A stretch of DNA of 64,000 bases from Burkholderiales bacterium (GTDB lineage Bacteria; Pseudomonadota; Gammaproteobacteria; Burkholderiales; Burkholderiaceae_C). How positions within the stretch are numbered: the first letter of the stretch is position 1; every line of letters begins with the position of its first letter. A program made the position numbers and the translations under genes. A model generated the notes under the pieces. It was not told the DNA's origin. It was given only the letters and a program-made list of their open reading frames with translations, and searched no databases. Where the stretch lies: assembly GCA_947453625.1 (NCBI GenBank), contig CANGHK010000010.1:1-64000 (forward strand), given 5' to 3'. Of the stretch, positions 44,418 through 53,895 are shown piece after piece.

Positions 44418-45443
44418 TCAGCTCAGCACAAACTCGAGATTGCCGAGTTTTTCAATCCGGGTGACGAGTTTGTCGCCCGGTTTGAGCCACACCTGCTTGT
44501 CCTTGGCATAGCCGGCGATGACGCCTTCGGGCGTCCCGGTAAAGATGATGTCGCCGGGCTCTAGCGTGAAGATCTTCGAGGTGTAGCTGATGATCTGCGC
44601 GCAATTGAACACCATGTCGTTGGTGTTGGACGACTGGCGAACACCGCCGTTGACCAGGCATTCGATCTTCAGCGCGTTGGGGTCGCCCACCAGATCGGAG
44701 GTCACAATATAGGGCCCGATCGGGCCAAAGCCGTCGTTGGTCTTGCCTATCATCCACTGGCTGCTTCGCGACTGCAGGTCGCGCGCGGTGAAGTCGTTGC
44801 CGGTGGCGTAGCCCATCACATACGACAGCGCATCGGCTTCGCTGACATTGGCGGCCCGGCGACCCATCACGATGACGAGTTCGGCCTCGTAGTCGAACTG
44901 CTCGGCGGCGACCGCGGATACCCGCACCGTGCCCCGGTGGGCATTCAAGGTGTTGTTGAACTTGTTGAACAGGATCGGCAACTTCGGGATCGGATTGTTG
45001 GTTTCGCGCGCATGGCGGGCGTAGTTCAGGCCGACGCAGACGATCTTCTCGGGCCGGGTGATCGCCGGTGCGTAGTCGATCTTAGACTCGTCGACAAACA
45101 GCTCGGCTTGCCCGGTGGCGAGTGCGCGCGCCACCAGCGCGCCCAGCCCCTGATCACCACCTTGAATGACATCGTCGGTGGTTCTCGGCGCCGCCAGCTT
45201 GTAGCTTGCGGCGGCCTTGGCCACGTCGAGTATGCCCCGGGCGGTCTTTACCCCCAGCACGGCGGCGTCGCCCTGACGCATGTTGAGCAGCGTCATGCCG
45301 CGCGCCATCACGGGCGAGGCGGGGCGCTCAGCTGACCCCGACGGCACGATCTGGGCAGTGGCAGCTTGCGGCACGGCAATCACTGTGGCCGCGCTCGCCG
45401 CCACGGTGGTCTTGATAAAGCCTCTGCGCGAATCTTGCATCAC
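44418..45443 (-). CDS. Fumarylacetoacetate hydrolase family protein with Tat signal
   Basis: A 341-residue FAH-fold enzyme. Metal-binding and catalytic blocks are visible: VGLNYARHARETNNPIPKLP (about residue 127), DYEAELVIVMGRRA (about 175) and GYATGNDFTARDLQ (about 205), then GDIIFTGTPEGV. Unusually, it begins with MMQDSRRGFIKTTVAASAA, a twin-arginine signal, followed by a hydrophobic stretch and ATAQ cleavage site near residue 31. Most FAH-family enzymes (hydrolases, decarboxylases or isomerases of 2-oxo acids) are cytoplasmic. Export in folded form with bound metal would explain the Tat signal. Start 45443, or the second ATG three bases on. Confidence 0.85.
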   Translation of the reverse strand: MMQDSRRGFIKTTVAASAATVIAVPQAATAQIVPSGSAERPASPVMARGMTLLNMRQGDAAVLGVKTARGILDVAKAAASYKLAAPRTTDDVIQGGDQGLGALVARALATGQAELFVDESKIDYAPAITRPEKIVCVGLNYARHARETNNPIPKLPILFNKFNNTLNAHRGTVRVSAVAAEQFDYEAELVIVMGRRAANVSEADALSYVMGYATGNDFTARDLQSRSSQWMIGKTNDGFGPIGPYIVTSDLVGDPNALKIECLVNGGVRQSSNTNDMVFNCAQIISYTSKIFTLEPGDIIFTGTPEGVIAGYAKDKQVWLKPGDKLVTRIEKLGNLEFVLS

Positions 45444-45594
45444 CGGTCCTTTGTGGTTGTGAAATGCGCGCCCGGTTGAAAGGCCGGTCTGCGCTCTGGC
45501 GGGACGGGCCGCCTGCCGCCGTCACCCCATCCGCGGCCAATGTCCGAGATGCGCATGCCGGTGTCAATCGGCGTTTGACCGCAGCCGCCCTGCC

Positions 45595-46299
45595 TCACGG
45601 TGCCCGGTAATCGGGGATGGCCATCCAGTGGGTGGCCCAGGGCTTGTCGCGCAGCGCACCGCTTCGCGAACCGGTTTCGGCGCGCGTGATGCTGGGCCCC
45701 GCGCCGATGTCCTCGACCTGCCCGTAGAGCACGGTGCGGTGCTCGGGCTCGGGCAGGCTGACGGGTGTCCAGGCCAGTCCAGGCGCTGCAGCCGAGCCCA
45801 GGTCCAGGGCTTGCTGGGACGGTACAGGTCCCCGCGCCGGGGTTGGCGCGGGGGTGATGCCGGTGCCGGTCCGGATGGCTTGCGCCGCCAGCAGGTCGCA
45901 GCGCTCGTTGTGCGCATGCCCGGAGTGGCCCTTGACCCACTGCGTGCGCAGCCGGCGCTGGTCGGCGATGGCATAGAGCTGTTTCCAGAGCGAGAGATTG
46001 GCGACGGTTTCGCCTTTGGAATTCCGGAAGCCCTTGCTCTCCCAGCCCCGGCGCCACTCGGTCAGCCCCTTCAGCGTGTACTGCGAGTCCGAGACCAGCA
46101 GCACCTCGGCGCCGACCGGCGTCATCGCCATGCCGTGCAGCGCCGCGCTGAGCTCGGCGATCTGGTTCGTGCCGTGGCCGAGGAAGCCCGAGCCCTCGAT
46201 CGCGGCGCCGCCGTCGGGCGGGAGGACGACCGCGCCCCAGGCGCTGGGGCCGGGGTTGCCCTGGCAGCCGCCATCGGTGAAACAGGTCCAGATAGCCAT
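45595..46299 (-). CDS. rnhA: Ribonuclease HI with C-terminal extension
   Basis: Endonuclease cutting the RNA strand of RNA-DNA hybrids, 234 residues. The catalytic acids D9 (CFTDGGCQGNPG), E49 (QIAELSAAL), D71 (LVSDSQYTLKGL) and D135 (NERCDLLA), and the active-site-loop His in KGHSGH, are all present. The RNase H domain ends near residue 145. About 90 further residues (TGITPAPTPARGP onward) form an unrelated Pro/Ala-rich tail with LYGQVEDIGAG near the end. Usual length is about 150, so the tail is an oddity. Stands alone, 152 bp after the FAH gene start region. Confidence 0.88.
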   Translation of the reverse strand: MAIWTCFTDGGCQGNPGPSAWGAVVLPPDGGAAIEGSGFLGHGTNQIAELSAALHGMAMTPVGAEVLLVSDSQYTLKGLTEWRRGWESKGFRNSKGETVANLSLWKQLYAIADQRRLRTQWVKGHSGHAHNERCDLLAAQAIRTGTGITPAPTPARGPVPSQQALDLGSAAAPGLAWTPVSLPEPEHRTVLYGQVEDIGAGPSITRAETGSRSGALRDKPWATHWMAIPDYRAP

Positions 46300-46460
46300 T
46301 GCAGGTTCTCGTTGATTTTTCGGATTGGCATGGGTGCGTGTGCCCCGTCCAGGTGGGCGGCGGCTTCACGCGCGGTGCTCAGGACGGGCGGGGAGAATTC
46401 GCCGCCTGCGCCGGCGGGCTTTGCCGGGCGGCGATTGTGGCGCAGGCCCGGCCTTGCGGC

Positions 46461-47579
46461 TCACATCAAGGCCACGCCCTTGACCTGAGCGAACAGCGCG
46501 TCGCCGGGTTGCAGCGCCAGCGCCTCGCAGCTGCGGCGCGTGATGCGTGCCAGCAGCCGTATCGGCGCCGGGTTGCCGCTGTCTCTGTCGCTGGCCATGC
46601 CGCCCCCGTCCGCGCTGCCGGGGCCCAACCGCAGCCGCAGCAGCGCGGTGCTGTGGTCGGCCTGTATCGCCTCCAGCACCACCGGCAGCACGTTGAGCAC
46701 GCTTGTCGCTGTGGGCTCGACCCGGGTGACGCTGACGTCGCGCGCCAGCACCCGCGCGCGCACCGGCTCGCCCGGCGCGGCGGCGGTCTCGCCCACCCAC
46801 AGCGTGCCGCCGGCAAAGCACACCCTGGTCAGCCCGTAGTGCCGGTCATGCTGTTCGACGCGGGCTGTGATCACCACGCCGGCATCGTCCTGGCGCGCCA
46901 GCGGCAGGTCGGTGCGCGCCAGCAACTCGGCCAGCGGCCCGGCAGCCTGCACCCGGCCGGCGTCCATCAACACCAGGTGGTCGGCCAGCCGCGCCACCTC
47001 GTCCATCGCGTGGGTGACATAGACGATGGGCAGCGCCAGTTCGAGGTGTAGGCGCTCGAGGTAGGGCAGGATCTCGGCCTTGCGCGGCGCGTCCAGCGCG
47101 GCCAGCGGCTCGTCCATCAGCAGCAGGCGCGGCGCGGTGGTCAGCGCGCGGGCGATCGCCACGCGCTGGCGTTCGCCGCCCGACAAGCTGGCCGGGCGCC
47201 GCGCCATCAGCGGCGCGATGCCGAGCAGGTCGACCACAGCATCGAGCGCGAAGGCTTGCGCCGCCTCGCCGCTGCGGCGCCGGCCATAGGCCAGGTTGGC
47301 CCGCACGTCGAGGTGCGGAAACAGCGCCGCCTCCTGGATCACATAGCCCAGCGGGCGTTGGTGCGTCGGCAGCCATTGCCCGGTCGCATCGTCCTGCCAG
47401 ACCAGGTCGCCGAGCGCGACCCGACCCGCCGCGCGCTCCAACCCGGCCAGCGCGCGCAGCAGCGTGGTCTTGCCGCAACCCGAGGGGCCGAACAGCGCGG
47501 TGATGCCGCGCTCGGGCAACTGCAGCGCGACGTCGAGCGTGAAGTCGCGGCGCGCCAGCTTCAGCGTGGCGTCTATCAC
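46461..47579 (-). CDS. modC: Molybdate ABC transporter ATP-binding protein ModC
   Basis: A 372-residue ATPase of the molybdate importer. Walker A FGPSGCGKTTLLRALAG (about residue 32), signature SLSGGERQRVAIARAL (about 132), Walker B LLLMDEPLAALDAPRK (about 155) and YVTHAMDEVARL are intact. Residues about 235-372 include the molybdate-binding TOBE-type domain (VLEAIQADHSTALLRLRL). Starts with GTG at 47579, overlapping the modB stop (GTGA). Family: couples ATP hydrolysis to uptake of molybdate for molybdenum cofactor. Confidence 0.92.
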   Translation of the reverse strand: MIDATLKLARRDFTLDVALQLPERGITALFGPSGCGKTTLLRALAGLERAAGRVALGDLVWQDDATGQWLPTHQRPLGYVIQEAALFPHLDVRANLAYGRRRSGEAAQAFALDAVVDLLGIAPLMARRPASLSGGERQRVAIARALTTAPRLLLMDEPLAALDAPRKAEILPYLERLHLELALPIVYVTHAMDEVARLADHLVLMDAGRVQAAGPLAELLARTDLPLARQDDAGVVITARVEQHDRHYGLTRVCFAGGTLWVGETAAAPGEPVRARVLARDVSVTRVEPTATSVLNVLPVVLEAIQADHSTALLRLRLGPGSADGGGMASDRDSGNPAPIRLLARITRRSCEALALQPGDALFAQVKGVALM

Positions 47580-48262
47580 CGGGACGGCCCTGTCGCGTCG
47601 CGCGGCGGCCGGTTGGCAACGTACAGCGTCACCAGCACCACCAGCGCGAACACCAGCATGCCGGCGGCCAGCCGGTGGGCCTCGGCAAACTCGCTCGCCT
47701 CGACATGCTCGTAGACCGCCACCGACAGCACCCGGGTCTGGCCGGCGATGTTGCCGCCAATCATCAGCACCACGCCGAACTCACCCACGGTGTGGGCAAA
47801 GCCCAGCACGCTGGCGGTGACGAAGCCGGGCCGCGCCAGCGGCAGGGCGACGCTGAAAAAACGGTCCAGCGGCGAGGCGCGCAGCGTGGCCGCGGCCTCC
47901 AGCAGACGCTCGGGGATGGCCTCGAAGGCCTGCTGCAGCGGTTGCACGACGAAGGGCAGCGAGTAGATCACCGAGGCCACCACCAGGCCGGCGAAGGTGA
48001 AGGGCAGCCGGCCCAGCCCCAGCCACTGGGTGAACTGGCCGACAGCGCCTTGCGGGCCCATCAGCAGCAGCAGGTAGAAGCCCAGTACCGAGGGCGGCAG
48101 CACCAGCGGCATCGCCACCAGCGCGGCCGCCACCGGCTTGAACGCCGAGCGCGTGCGCGCCAGCCACCAGGCCAGCGGCGCGCCCAGCAGCAGCAGCAGC
48201 AGCGTGCTCAAGCCCGCCAGTTCGGCGGTCAGGCGCAGCGTGGTCCAGGTGGCGGGCGACAT
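47576..48262 (-). CDS. modB: Molybdate ABC transporter permease ModB
   Basis: A 228-residue inner-membrane permease with about five helices (starting LRLTAELAGLSTLLLLLLGAPLAWWLARTR, in part). The EAA-type loop is EAAATLRASPLDRFFSVALPLARPG (about residues 140-165), followed by the ModB-typical GFAHTVGEFGVVLMIGGN block. Length is typical. Located between modA and modC on the same strand, 19 bp after modA. Forms the channel for molybdate. Confidence 0.92.
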   Translation of the reverse strand: MSPATWTTLRLTAELAGLSTLLLLLLGAPLAWWLARTRSAFKPVAAALVAMPLVLPPSVLGFYLLLLMGPQGAVGQFTQWLGLGRLPFTFAGLVVASVIYSLPFVVQPLQQAFEAIPERLLEAAATLRASPLDRFFSVALPLARPGFVTASVLGFAHTVGEFGVVLMIGGNIAGQTRVLSVAVYEHVEASEFAEAHRLAAGMLVFALVVLVTLYVANRPPRDATGPSR

Positions 48263-48281
48263 CGAGGCTGCAACGCCCGCT

Positions 48282-49046
48282 TCACAGGCCGTAGCCGTAC
48301 TGCTGGATCAGCGCCCGGGCGGCAGGGCTCTTCAGGTAGGCCAGCAGCGCGGTGGCGGCCGCACTTTTCTCGCCCGGCTTGAGCAGCACCGCGTCCTGGC
48401 GGATCGCGCCGTACAAGTTGGCCGGTACGCGCCAGTACGAACCCGTCACCGGTTGGCCCGGCACGGCCACCTGCGACAAGGCGACGAAACCGAGCTCGGC
48501 ATTGCCGGTGGCGATGAACTGGTAGGCCTGGCCTATGCTTTCTGCCATCACCTGCCTGGGCGCCAGCGCGTCGGTCAGACCGCGGGCCTGTATCACCTCG
48601 GCGGCGGCGCGGCCGTAGGGCGCCAGCTTGGGGTTGGCTATCGCCAGCCTGGCGAACCGGCTTGAGGCCAGCACCGCGCCCCGGTCGTCGACCAAGCCGG
48701 GCTGGGCGCTCCACAGCACCAGCACGCCGATGGCGTAGCTGAAGTTGCTGCCCGCCACCGCATGGCCTTCGCTGATCAGTTTCTTCGGCGTCGCGTCGTC
48801 GGCGGCGAGCAGCACCTCGAAGGGCGCGCCGGCGACGATCTGGCTGTAGAGCTTGCCGGTCGATCCGACCGAGATGCTCAGCGTGTGACCGCTGGCGGTG
48901 CTGAAGCCTTCGGCGATCCGGGCCAGCGGACCGGCAAAGTTGGCAGCCACCGCCACCTTCACCTGGTCGGCCTGCGCCGTGGCCGGCAGCATCCAGGCGG
49001 CGGCGCTGGCACAGAGCAGGGCCAGACGGCGGGTTCCAGGGGGCAT
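48282..49046 (-). CDS. modA: Molybdate-binding periplasmic protein ModA
   Basis: A 254-residue periplasmic binding protein with a signal peptide (LALLCASAAAWMLPATAQA, cleavage after QA near residue 26). The mature part begins QVKVAVAANFAGPLARIAEGF and contains GSTGKLYSQIVAGAPFEVLLAADD (in part) and ELGFVALSQV, the oxyanion-binding pattern of ModA. First gene of modABC. The 114 bp upstream to the enoyl-CoA hydratase gene shows no clear ModE site. Confidence 0.92.
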   Translation of the reverse strand: MPPGTRRLALLCASAAAWMLPATAQADQVKVAVAANFAGPLARIAEGFSTASGHTLSISVGSTGKLYSQIVAGAPFEVLLAADDATPKKLISEGHAVAGSNFSYAIGVLVLWSAQPGLVDDRGAVLASSRFARLAIANPKLAPYGRAAAEVIQARGLTDALAPRQVMAESIGQAYQFIATGNAELGFVALSQVAVPGQPVTGSYWRVPANLYGAIRQDAVLLKPGEKSAAATALLAYLKSPAARALIQQYGYGL

Positions 49047-49160
49047 GGCGGGGTTCAGGGTGGCGAGCGCTTGGACAGACCCCGCGCAGTATCGCGCCGA
49101 GCCGGCGTCGGTCTGCCTGGCTGGCTGGCAGATCGGCGAACAGCCCGACGGACTCCCTGG

Positions 49161-49973
49161 CTAGCGCCCCGTCCAGCGCGGCGCGCGCTTTTCGATGAAG
49201 GCGCGTGGGCCTTCCTTGAAATCGTCGCTGGCCATCACCCGCGTCTGGGCCTGCGTCGACAGCGCCTGCAACTCGGCATCGGTGCAGTCCAGCGCGTGGC
49301 GGGCCACGCCCAGGCTTTCGCGCACGGCGATAGGTGCGTTGACGGTGATGCGCGCGGCCAAGGCGCGCGCTTCGTCGAGCAGGTGTTCGGGCTCGGCCAG
49401 CCGGTTGACCATGCCGTACTGCAGCGCGCGCTCGGCCGAGAGGGGCTCGCCGGTCAGGATCATCTCCAACGCCACCGCCTGCGGCAGCGCGCGCGGCAGC
49501 CGGTACAGACCGCCGGCAGAGGCGACCAGCCCGCGCTTGACCTCGGGCAGGCCGAAGCGTGACTGCGGCACGGCCACGATCAGGTCACAGGCCAGCGCGA
49601 TCTCGCAGCCGCCGGCCAGCGCCGGGCCGTTGACGGCGGCGATCCATGGCTTGCTGCGGGTGGCATGGACGAAGCCGGCAAAGCCGCTGCGCTCGGTGCG
49701 CAGCGCCGCGCCCTGGCCGTTGGACAGCGCCTTCAGGTCGGCGCCGGCGCTGAAGGCCTCATGGCCGGTACCGGTCAGGATCACGACCCACACATCGGCG
49801 TCGGCCTCGCTCTGGTCTATGGCCGCCTGCAGCCCGCTGGCGACGTCGCCGTTGACCGCGTTGCGGGCCTGCGGCCGGTTCAGCGTGACGAGCATCACAT
49901 GGTCGGGCAGGCGTTCGATCAGCACCGCCGGGGAAGACAGGTCGGACTTCAGGTCGGATATCAGGGCGGACAT
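49161..49973 (-). CDS. Enoyl-CoA hydratase/isomerase family protein
   Basis: A 270-residue crotonase-fold enzyme. The oxyanion-hole blocks are EAFSAGADLKAL (about residue 74) and NGPALAGGCEIALACDLIVA (about 115), with the Glu of SRFGLPEVKRGLVASAGGLYRLPR following, where hydratases carry a catalytic acid. C-terminal KEGPRAFIEKRAPRWTGR is typical. It is on the minus strand, divergent from alanine dehydrogenase across a 222 bp gap, and upstream of modABC without obvious link. Probable role in hydration of enoyl-CoA in acid catabolism. Confidence 0.9.
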   Translation of the reverse strand: MSALISDLKSDLSSPAVLIERLPDHVMLVTLNRPQARNAVNGDVASGLQAAIDQSEADADVWVVILTGTGHEAFSAGADLKALSNGQGAALRTERSGFAGFVHATRSKPWIAAVNGPALAGGCEIALACDLIVAVPQSRFGLPEVKRGLVASAGGLYRLPRALPQAVALEMILTGEPLSAERALQYGMVNRLAEPEHLLDEARALAARITVNAPIAVRESLGVARHALDCTDAELQALSTQAQTRVMASDDFKEGPRAFIEKRAPRWTGR

Positions 49974-50028
49974 TCAGCGACTCCAGAGTAAGGGTGGGCG
50001 CATCCTAGTCGCCCCCAGTCGCCGGCGC

Positions 50029-50050
50029 CCATCGTCGGATCGGACGATGG
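50029..50050. promoter_or_regulatory. Inverted repeat in divergent promoter region
   Basis: CCATCGTC-GGATCG-GACGATGG, eight perfectly paired bases around a six-base centre, in the gap between the divergent enoyl-CoA hydratase and alanine dehydrogenase genes. It could be an operator for a dimeric regulator (alanine dehydrogenase is often under Lrp/AsnC control) or an mRNA hairpin. No regulator gene adjoins. Confidence 0.4.
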
Positions 50051-50195
50051 ATGGGCGGCCAGGTCAGGGCGCCGGCGAGACGGTCTGGTGTCGACGGTCA
50101 AATCTTTCTGCCAATCAAACCAGGCTGTTGATCCAGGTGGCTCAGTCTGCGCGCGCCTGTTCTCACAATGGCCGACTGCCCAACCGGAGACTCCC

Positions 50196-51311
50196 ATGCG
50201 CATCGCCGTTCCCAAGGAAATCAAGAACCACGAATACCGCGTCGGGCTGACGCCGGCTGCGGCGCATGAACTGGTGGCGCGCGGCCACGAGGTCTGGGTG
50301 CAGACCGGCGCTGGCGCGGCGATCGGCCTGGACGATGGCCAGTACCTGGCCGCCGGTGCGCGCATCGCCGCCGACGCTGCCGAGGCCTTCGCCCGCGGCG
50401 AAATGGTCGTCAAGGTCAAGGAGCCGCAGCCGGCCGAGATCGCGATGCTGCGCGAAGCCCAGTTGCTCTACACCTACCTGCACCTGGCGCCCGACCCCGG
50501 GCAGACCGCCGCGCTGGTGCGCAGCGGCGCGGTCTGCATCGCTTACGAGACCGTCACCGGCCCTGGTGGCGGCCTGCCGCTGCTCGCGCCGATGAGCGAG
50601 GTGGCCGGTCGCATGGCGGTGCAGGCCGGCGCCGCCCACCTGGAGAAAAGCAAGGGTGGCATGGGCATCCTGCTGGGCGGCGTGCCGGGCGTGGCGCCGG
50701 CAAGGGTGACGATTCTTGGCGCCGGTGTCGTCGGCAGCAATGCGCTGCAGATGGCGGTCGGCCTGGGCGCGCAGGTCGTGGTGCTCGACCTCAGCGTCGA
50801 CCGGTTGCGCCAGCTCGACCTGATTTTCGGCAACCGCATCACGACGCTGTTCTCCACCACCCATGCGGTCGAGGAGGCGGTGCTGGCGGCCGACCTGGTG
50901 ATCGGTGGCGTGCTGATCCCCGGCGCGTCGGCGCCCAAACTGGTGACGCGCGCGATGGTCGGCCGGATGAAGCGCGGCGCGGTGGTGGTGGACGTGGCGA
51001 TCGACCAGGGAGGTTGTTTCGAGACCTCGCATGCCACCACCCATGCCGACCCGACCTACGAGGTCGACGGCGTGGTGCATTACTGTGTGGCCAACATGCC
51101 CGGCGCGGTGGCGCGCACCTCGACCTTCGCGCTGGGCAATGCCACGCTGGTCCATGCGCTGGCGCTGGCCGACAAGGGCTGGCGCGGCGCGCTGCGCGAC
51201 AACCCGCACCTGCGCGCTGGTCTGAACGTGGCCCTGGGCCAGGTCACTTGCGAGCCCGTGGCGCGCCAGCAGGGCCTGGCCTACACGCCGGCCGAGCGCC
51301 TGATCGGCTGA
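50196..51311 (+). CDS. ald: Alanine dehydrogenase
   Basis: A 371-residue NAD-dependent enzyme converting L-alanine to pyruvate and ammonia. The N-terminus [20 protein letters not shown] is diagnostic; [13 protein letters not shown] carries the substrate Lys, [15 protein letters not shown] the catalytic His (about residue 96), and [21 protein letters not shown] (in part; about residue 170) the NAD site. Length matches the family. Start ATG 50196; the in-frame extension upstream crosses the probable promoter. It may recover carbon and nitrogen from peptides brought in by the two importers. Confidence 0.95.
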   Translation: MRIAVPKEIKNHEYRVGLTPAAAHELVARGHEVWVQTGAGAAIGLDDGQYLAAGARIAADAAEAFARGEMVVKVKEPQPAEIAMLREAQLLYTYLHLAPDPGQTAALVRSGAVCIAYETVTGPGGGLPLLAPMSEVAGRMAVQAGAAHLEKSKGGMGILLGGVPGVAPARVTILGAGVVGSNALQMAVGLGAQVVVLDLSVDRLRQLDLIFGNRITTLFSTTHAVEEAVLAADLVIGGVLIPGASAPKLVTRAMVGRMKRGAVVVDVAIDQGGCFETSHATTHADPTYEVDGVVHYCVANMPGAVARTSTFALGNATLVHALALADKGWRGALRDNPHLRAGLNVALGQVTCEPVARQQGLAYTPAERLIG

Positions 51312-51478
51312 GCCGCGGCGGGCGGCGGCCGGGCGCTGACCCGGCACAGCTCGGCCTGCGTCGCCGCAACCCCGAGTCACGCCGGCGACACTGTCTGCGG
51401 GTTAACCTGCGGTGTTGTTGGCGCTGGCGTGTCACCCAGGTGTTAGCCGGCAGGCCTTGCGGGCGACACACTGCCGGC

Positions 51479-52489
51479 ATGAATCGCGAACCGGTAACTG
51501 CCCTGTCCCACCCTGGTGATGCCACGCCCCCAGCCCTGGCATCGATCGAAGCCGTCACCGCCGCGCTGGCCGGCGTCGGCTACATCGCCTCGCGCCAGGT
51601 GGCCACCGCGCTCTACCTGGCCCACCACCTGCGCAAGCCGGTGCTGATCGAGGGGCCGGCCGGGGTCGGCAAGACCGATCTGGCGGTCTCGGCCGCGCGC
51701 TGCCTGGGCCATGCGCTGCTGCGGCTGCAGTGTTACGAGGGGCTGGACGAGAGCCGCGCACTCTACGAGTGGAAGTACGGCAAGCAGCTGCTCTACACCC
51801 AGATCCTGAAGGAGAAGATCGGCCAGCTGGTCGACAGCGCCGACAGCCTGCCGAGCGCGTTCGCCAAGCTGGCCGGCTTCCAGGACTTGTTCTTCTCGCG
51901 TGACTTCCTGCAACCGCGGCCGCTGCTGCAGGCGATGGAACAGCCCGGCGGCAGCGTGTTGCTGATCGACGAGGTCGACAAGTCCGAGGAGTCTTTCGAG
52001 GCCTTGCTGCTGGAGGTGCTGGCCGACTACCAGATCACGATTCCGGAGATCGGCACCATCCGGGCCCAGGTGCCGCCGCTGGTGATCCTGACCTCCAACA
52101 ACAGCCGCGAGTTGGGCGACGCGATCAAGCGCCGCTGCCTGCACCTGCACATCGGCTTCCCCGAGCCCGACTTCGAGCACAGCGTGCTGCGCGCCCGGGT
52201 GCCGGGCATCGCCGAGCAATTGCGGCTGCAGCTGGTGGCCTTCGTGCAGTCGCTGCGCCAGCAGAACATCCGCAAGCCGCCGTCGATTGCCGAGACCCTG
52301 GACTGGGCCCGCACGCTGCTGCTGCTGCATGCCCAGGCGCTGGACGAGACACTGGTGCACGACACGCTGAACGTGCTGCTCAAGCGCGAGAGCGACATCC
52401 AGCAGGTGCGGCCTCAACTGGCCAAGCTGACCCAGCAGGCCCTTGCGGCGGCGGTTGTGGCGCCGATGTTGGCGATCACGCCGGCCTGA
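51479..52489 (+). CDS. MoxR-family AAA+ ATPase (CoxD-like)
   Basis: A 336-residue AAA+ chaperone. Walker A is [17 protein letters not shown] (about residue 58), Walker [21 protein letters not shown] (about 160), sensor 1 [19 protein letters not shown] (about 200). MoxR proteins work with a von Willebrand A partner to load metals or activate enzymes; here the partner gene follows directly (TGATG overlap). The pair resembles coxD/coxE of carbon monoxide dehydrogenase clusters. The modABC genes nearby make a molybdoenzyme target plausible, but no such enzyme is encoded in the window. Confidence 0.88.
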   Translation: MNREPVTALSHPGDATPPALASIEAVTAALAGVGYIASRQVATALYLAHHLRKPVLIEGPAGVGKTDLAVSAARCLGHALLRLQCYEGLDESRALYEWKYGKQLLYTQILKEKIGQLVDSADSLPSAFAKLAGFQDLFFSRDFLQPRPLLQAMEQPGGSVLLIDEVDKSEESFEALLLEVLADYQITIPEIGTIRAQVPPLVILTSNNSRELGDAIKRRCLHLHIGFPEPDFEHSVLRARVPGIAEQLRLQLVAFVQSLRQQNIRKPPSIAETLDWARTLLLLHAQALDETLVHDTLNVLLKRESDIQQVRPQLAKLTQQALAAAVVAPMLAITPA

Positions 52490-53862
52490 TGGACCAGACC
52501 CTGGTCGGCTTCGTGCGGGCGCTGCGGGCCGCCGGCACCCCGGCGTCAGTCGCCGAAGCGATAGACGCCGCGCGCGCCGTCGCCCTGGTGGGTTACGCCG
52601 ACCGCGAGCGCCTGAAGTCCACGCTGGCGCTGGTGCTGGCCAAGTCGGCCACCGACAAGGCGCTGCACGACCAGGTCTTCGACCGTTATTTCGGGTGGTC
52701 GGGTGAGACCGCGCGTCCCGCCGACCGCGACGCCGGCGCTGGCTTGCCCCAGCCCGCCGCCAGCGGGTCGGCGCTGGCGGCGCTGCTCGAGCTGGCGGCC
52801 GAGGGCCAGCAGCTGCAACTGGCGCTGGCGCTGGGCCGTGCTGCCCGCGCAGCCGGCGTCGACGAGATCCGCTTCGAGTCGCAGATCCCGTTCTTCACCC
52901 GCAGGCTGCTGGACGAACTGGGCACAGCACCGCTGGACGCAAGGCTGACCCAATTGCGCAGCGCCGAGGGTCAGTCCGAAGCGCAGGACGAAGTGCTGCC
53001 CGAAGCGCCGTCCGAACTGCAGCGCCTGACCGCGCTGCGCGACCGGCTGCGCCAGCAAGCGCGCGCGATCGTCGAGCAGCGCTTCGAGCTCTACGGCCGG
53101 CCCGCCACCGAGGCTTTCATGACCGGCGTGGTGGTCGAGCGTTCGCTCGGCCGGCTCAGCCCGCCCGACATGGCGCGCATGACGGCGGCGGTCTCGCGCA
53201 TGGCGCGCCGGCTGGCGGTGCGGCATTCGCGCCGGCGCCGGGTGCAGTTGCGCGGCCAGCTCGATTTCCGGCGCACGCTGCGCGCCGGCGCCGGTCACGA
53301 CGGCGTGCCCTTCGCGCTGCACTTCAAGCACCGCCGGCGCGACAAGCCCCGCTTCGTCGTGGTCTGCGATGTCTCGGGATCGGTCGCGGCGCATGTGCGC
53401 TTCCTGCTGCTGTTCCTCTACGCGCTGCAGGGCACGGTGGCCGACCTGCGCAGCTTCGCCTTCTCGCACCAGTTGCAGGACGTCGGGCCGGTGCTGGCCG
53501 CGCTGCCCTTCGACGACGCGATCGCGCTGATCCTGCGCGAGGTGGGGGGCGGTGCTACCGACTACGGCCGGGCCCTGGCCGACCTGGAGTCGCAGCACTG
53601 GGACTGCATAGACAAGCGCACCACGGTGCTGATCCTGGGCGACGGCCGGTCCAACCATGCCGACCCGCGGCTCGACTTGTTCGCCGAACTGGCCGAGCGC
53701 GCCAAGCGGGTGCTGTGGCTGTGCCCCGAGCCGCCGCGCCGCTGGGGCAGCGGCGACAGCTGCATGCTGCAGTACCGACCCTTCTGCACGACGGTCAGCC
53801 ACTGCGCCAGCGCGGCCGACCTGGAGCGCGCGGTCGACGACGCGCTGCTGGCCTACGGCTGA
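52489..53862 (+). CDS. VWA-domain protein, CoxE-like
   Basis: A 457-residue protein of the CoxE family. Residues about 1-250 are helical (LRAAGTPASVAEAIDAARAV near the start; FTRRLLDEL). The C-terminal von Willebrand A domain starts near residue 280 with FVVVCDVSGSVAAHVRFLLL, which keeps the DxSxS metal site, and includes LSFAFSHQL-like and GGGATDYGRALADL stretches. It overlaps the MoxR gene by one base. Together they are expected to remodel or insert metal into a partner enzyme. A Gly- and Thr-containing GGGATDYG supports an intact MIDAS site. Confidence 0.88.
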   Translation: MDQTLVGFVRALRAAGTPASVAEAIDAARAVALVGYADRERLKSTLALVLAKSATDKALHDQVFDRYFGWSGETARPADRDAGAGLPQPAASGSALAALLELAAEGQQLQLALALGRAARAAGVDEIRFESQIPFFTRRLLDELGTAPLDARLTQLRSAEGQSEAQDEVLPEAPSELQRLTALRDRLRQQARAIVEQRFELYGRPATEAFMTGVVVERSLGRLSPPDMARMTAAVSRMARRLAVRHSRRRRVQLRGQLDFRRTLRAGAGHDGVPFALHFKHRRRDKPRFVVVCDVSGSVAAHVRFLLLFLYALQGTVADLRSFAFSHQLQDVGPVLAALPFDDAIALILREVGGGATDYGRALADLESQHWDCIDKRTTVLILGDGRSNHADPRLDLFAELAERAKRVLWLCPEPPRRWGSGDSCMLQYRPFCTTVSHCASAADLERAVDDALLAYG

Positions 53863-53895
53863 ACCCGACGACGACTCAACCCCCAAGGAGACTGC

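Noticed and set aside
49047-49160. ModE box or molybdenum-cofactor riboswitch before modA
   Set aside because: The gap has no TATA-type ModE half-sites and is too short for the riboswitch fold that I know.
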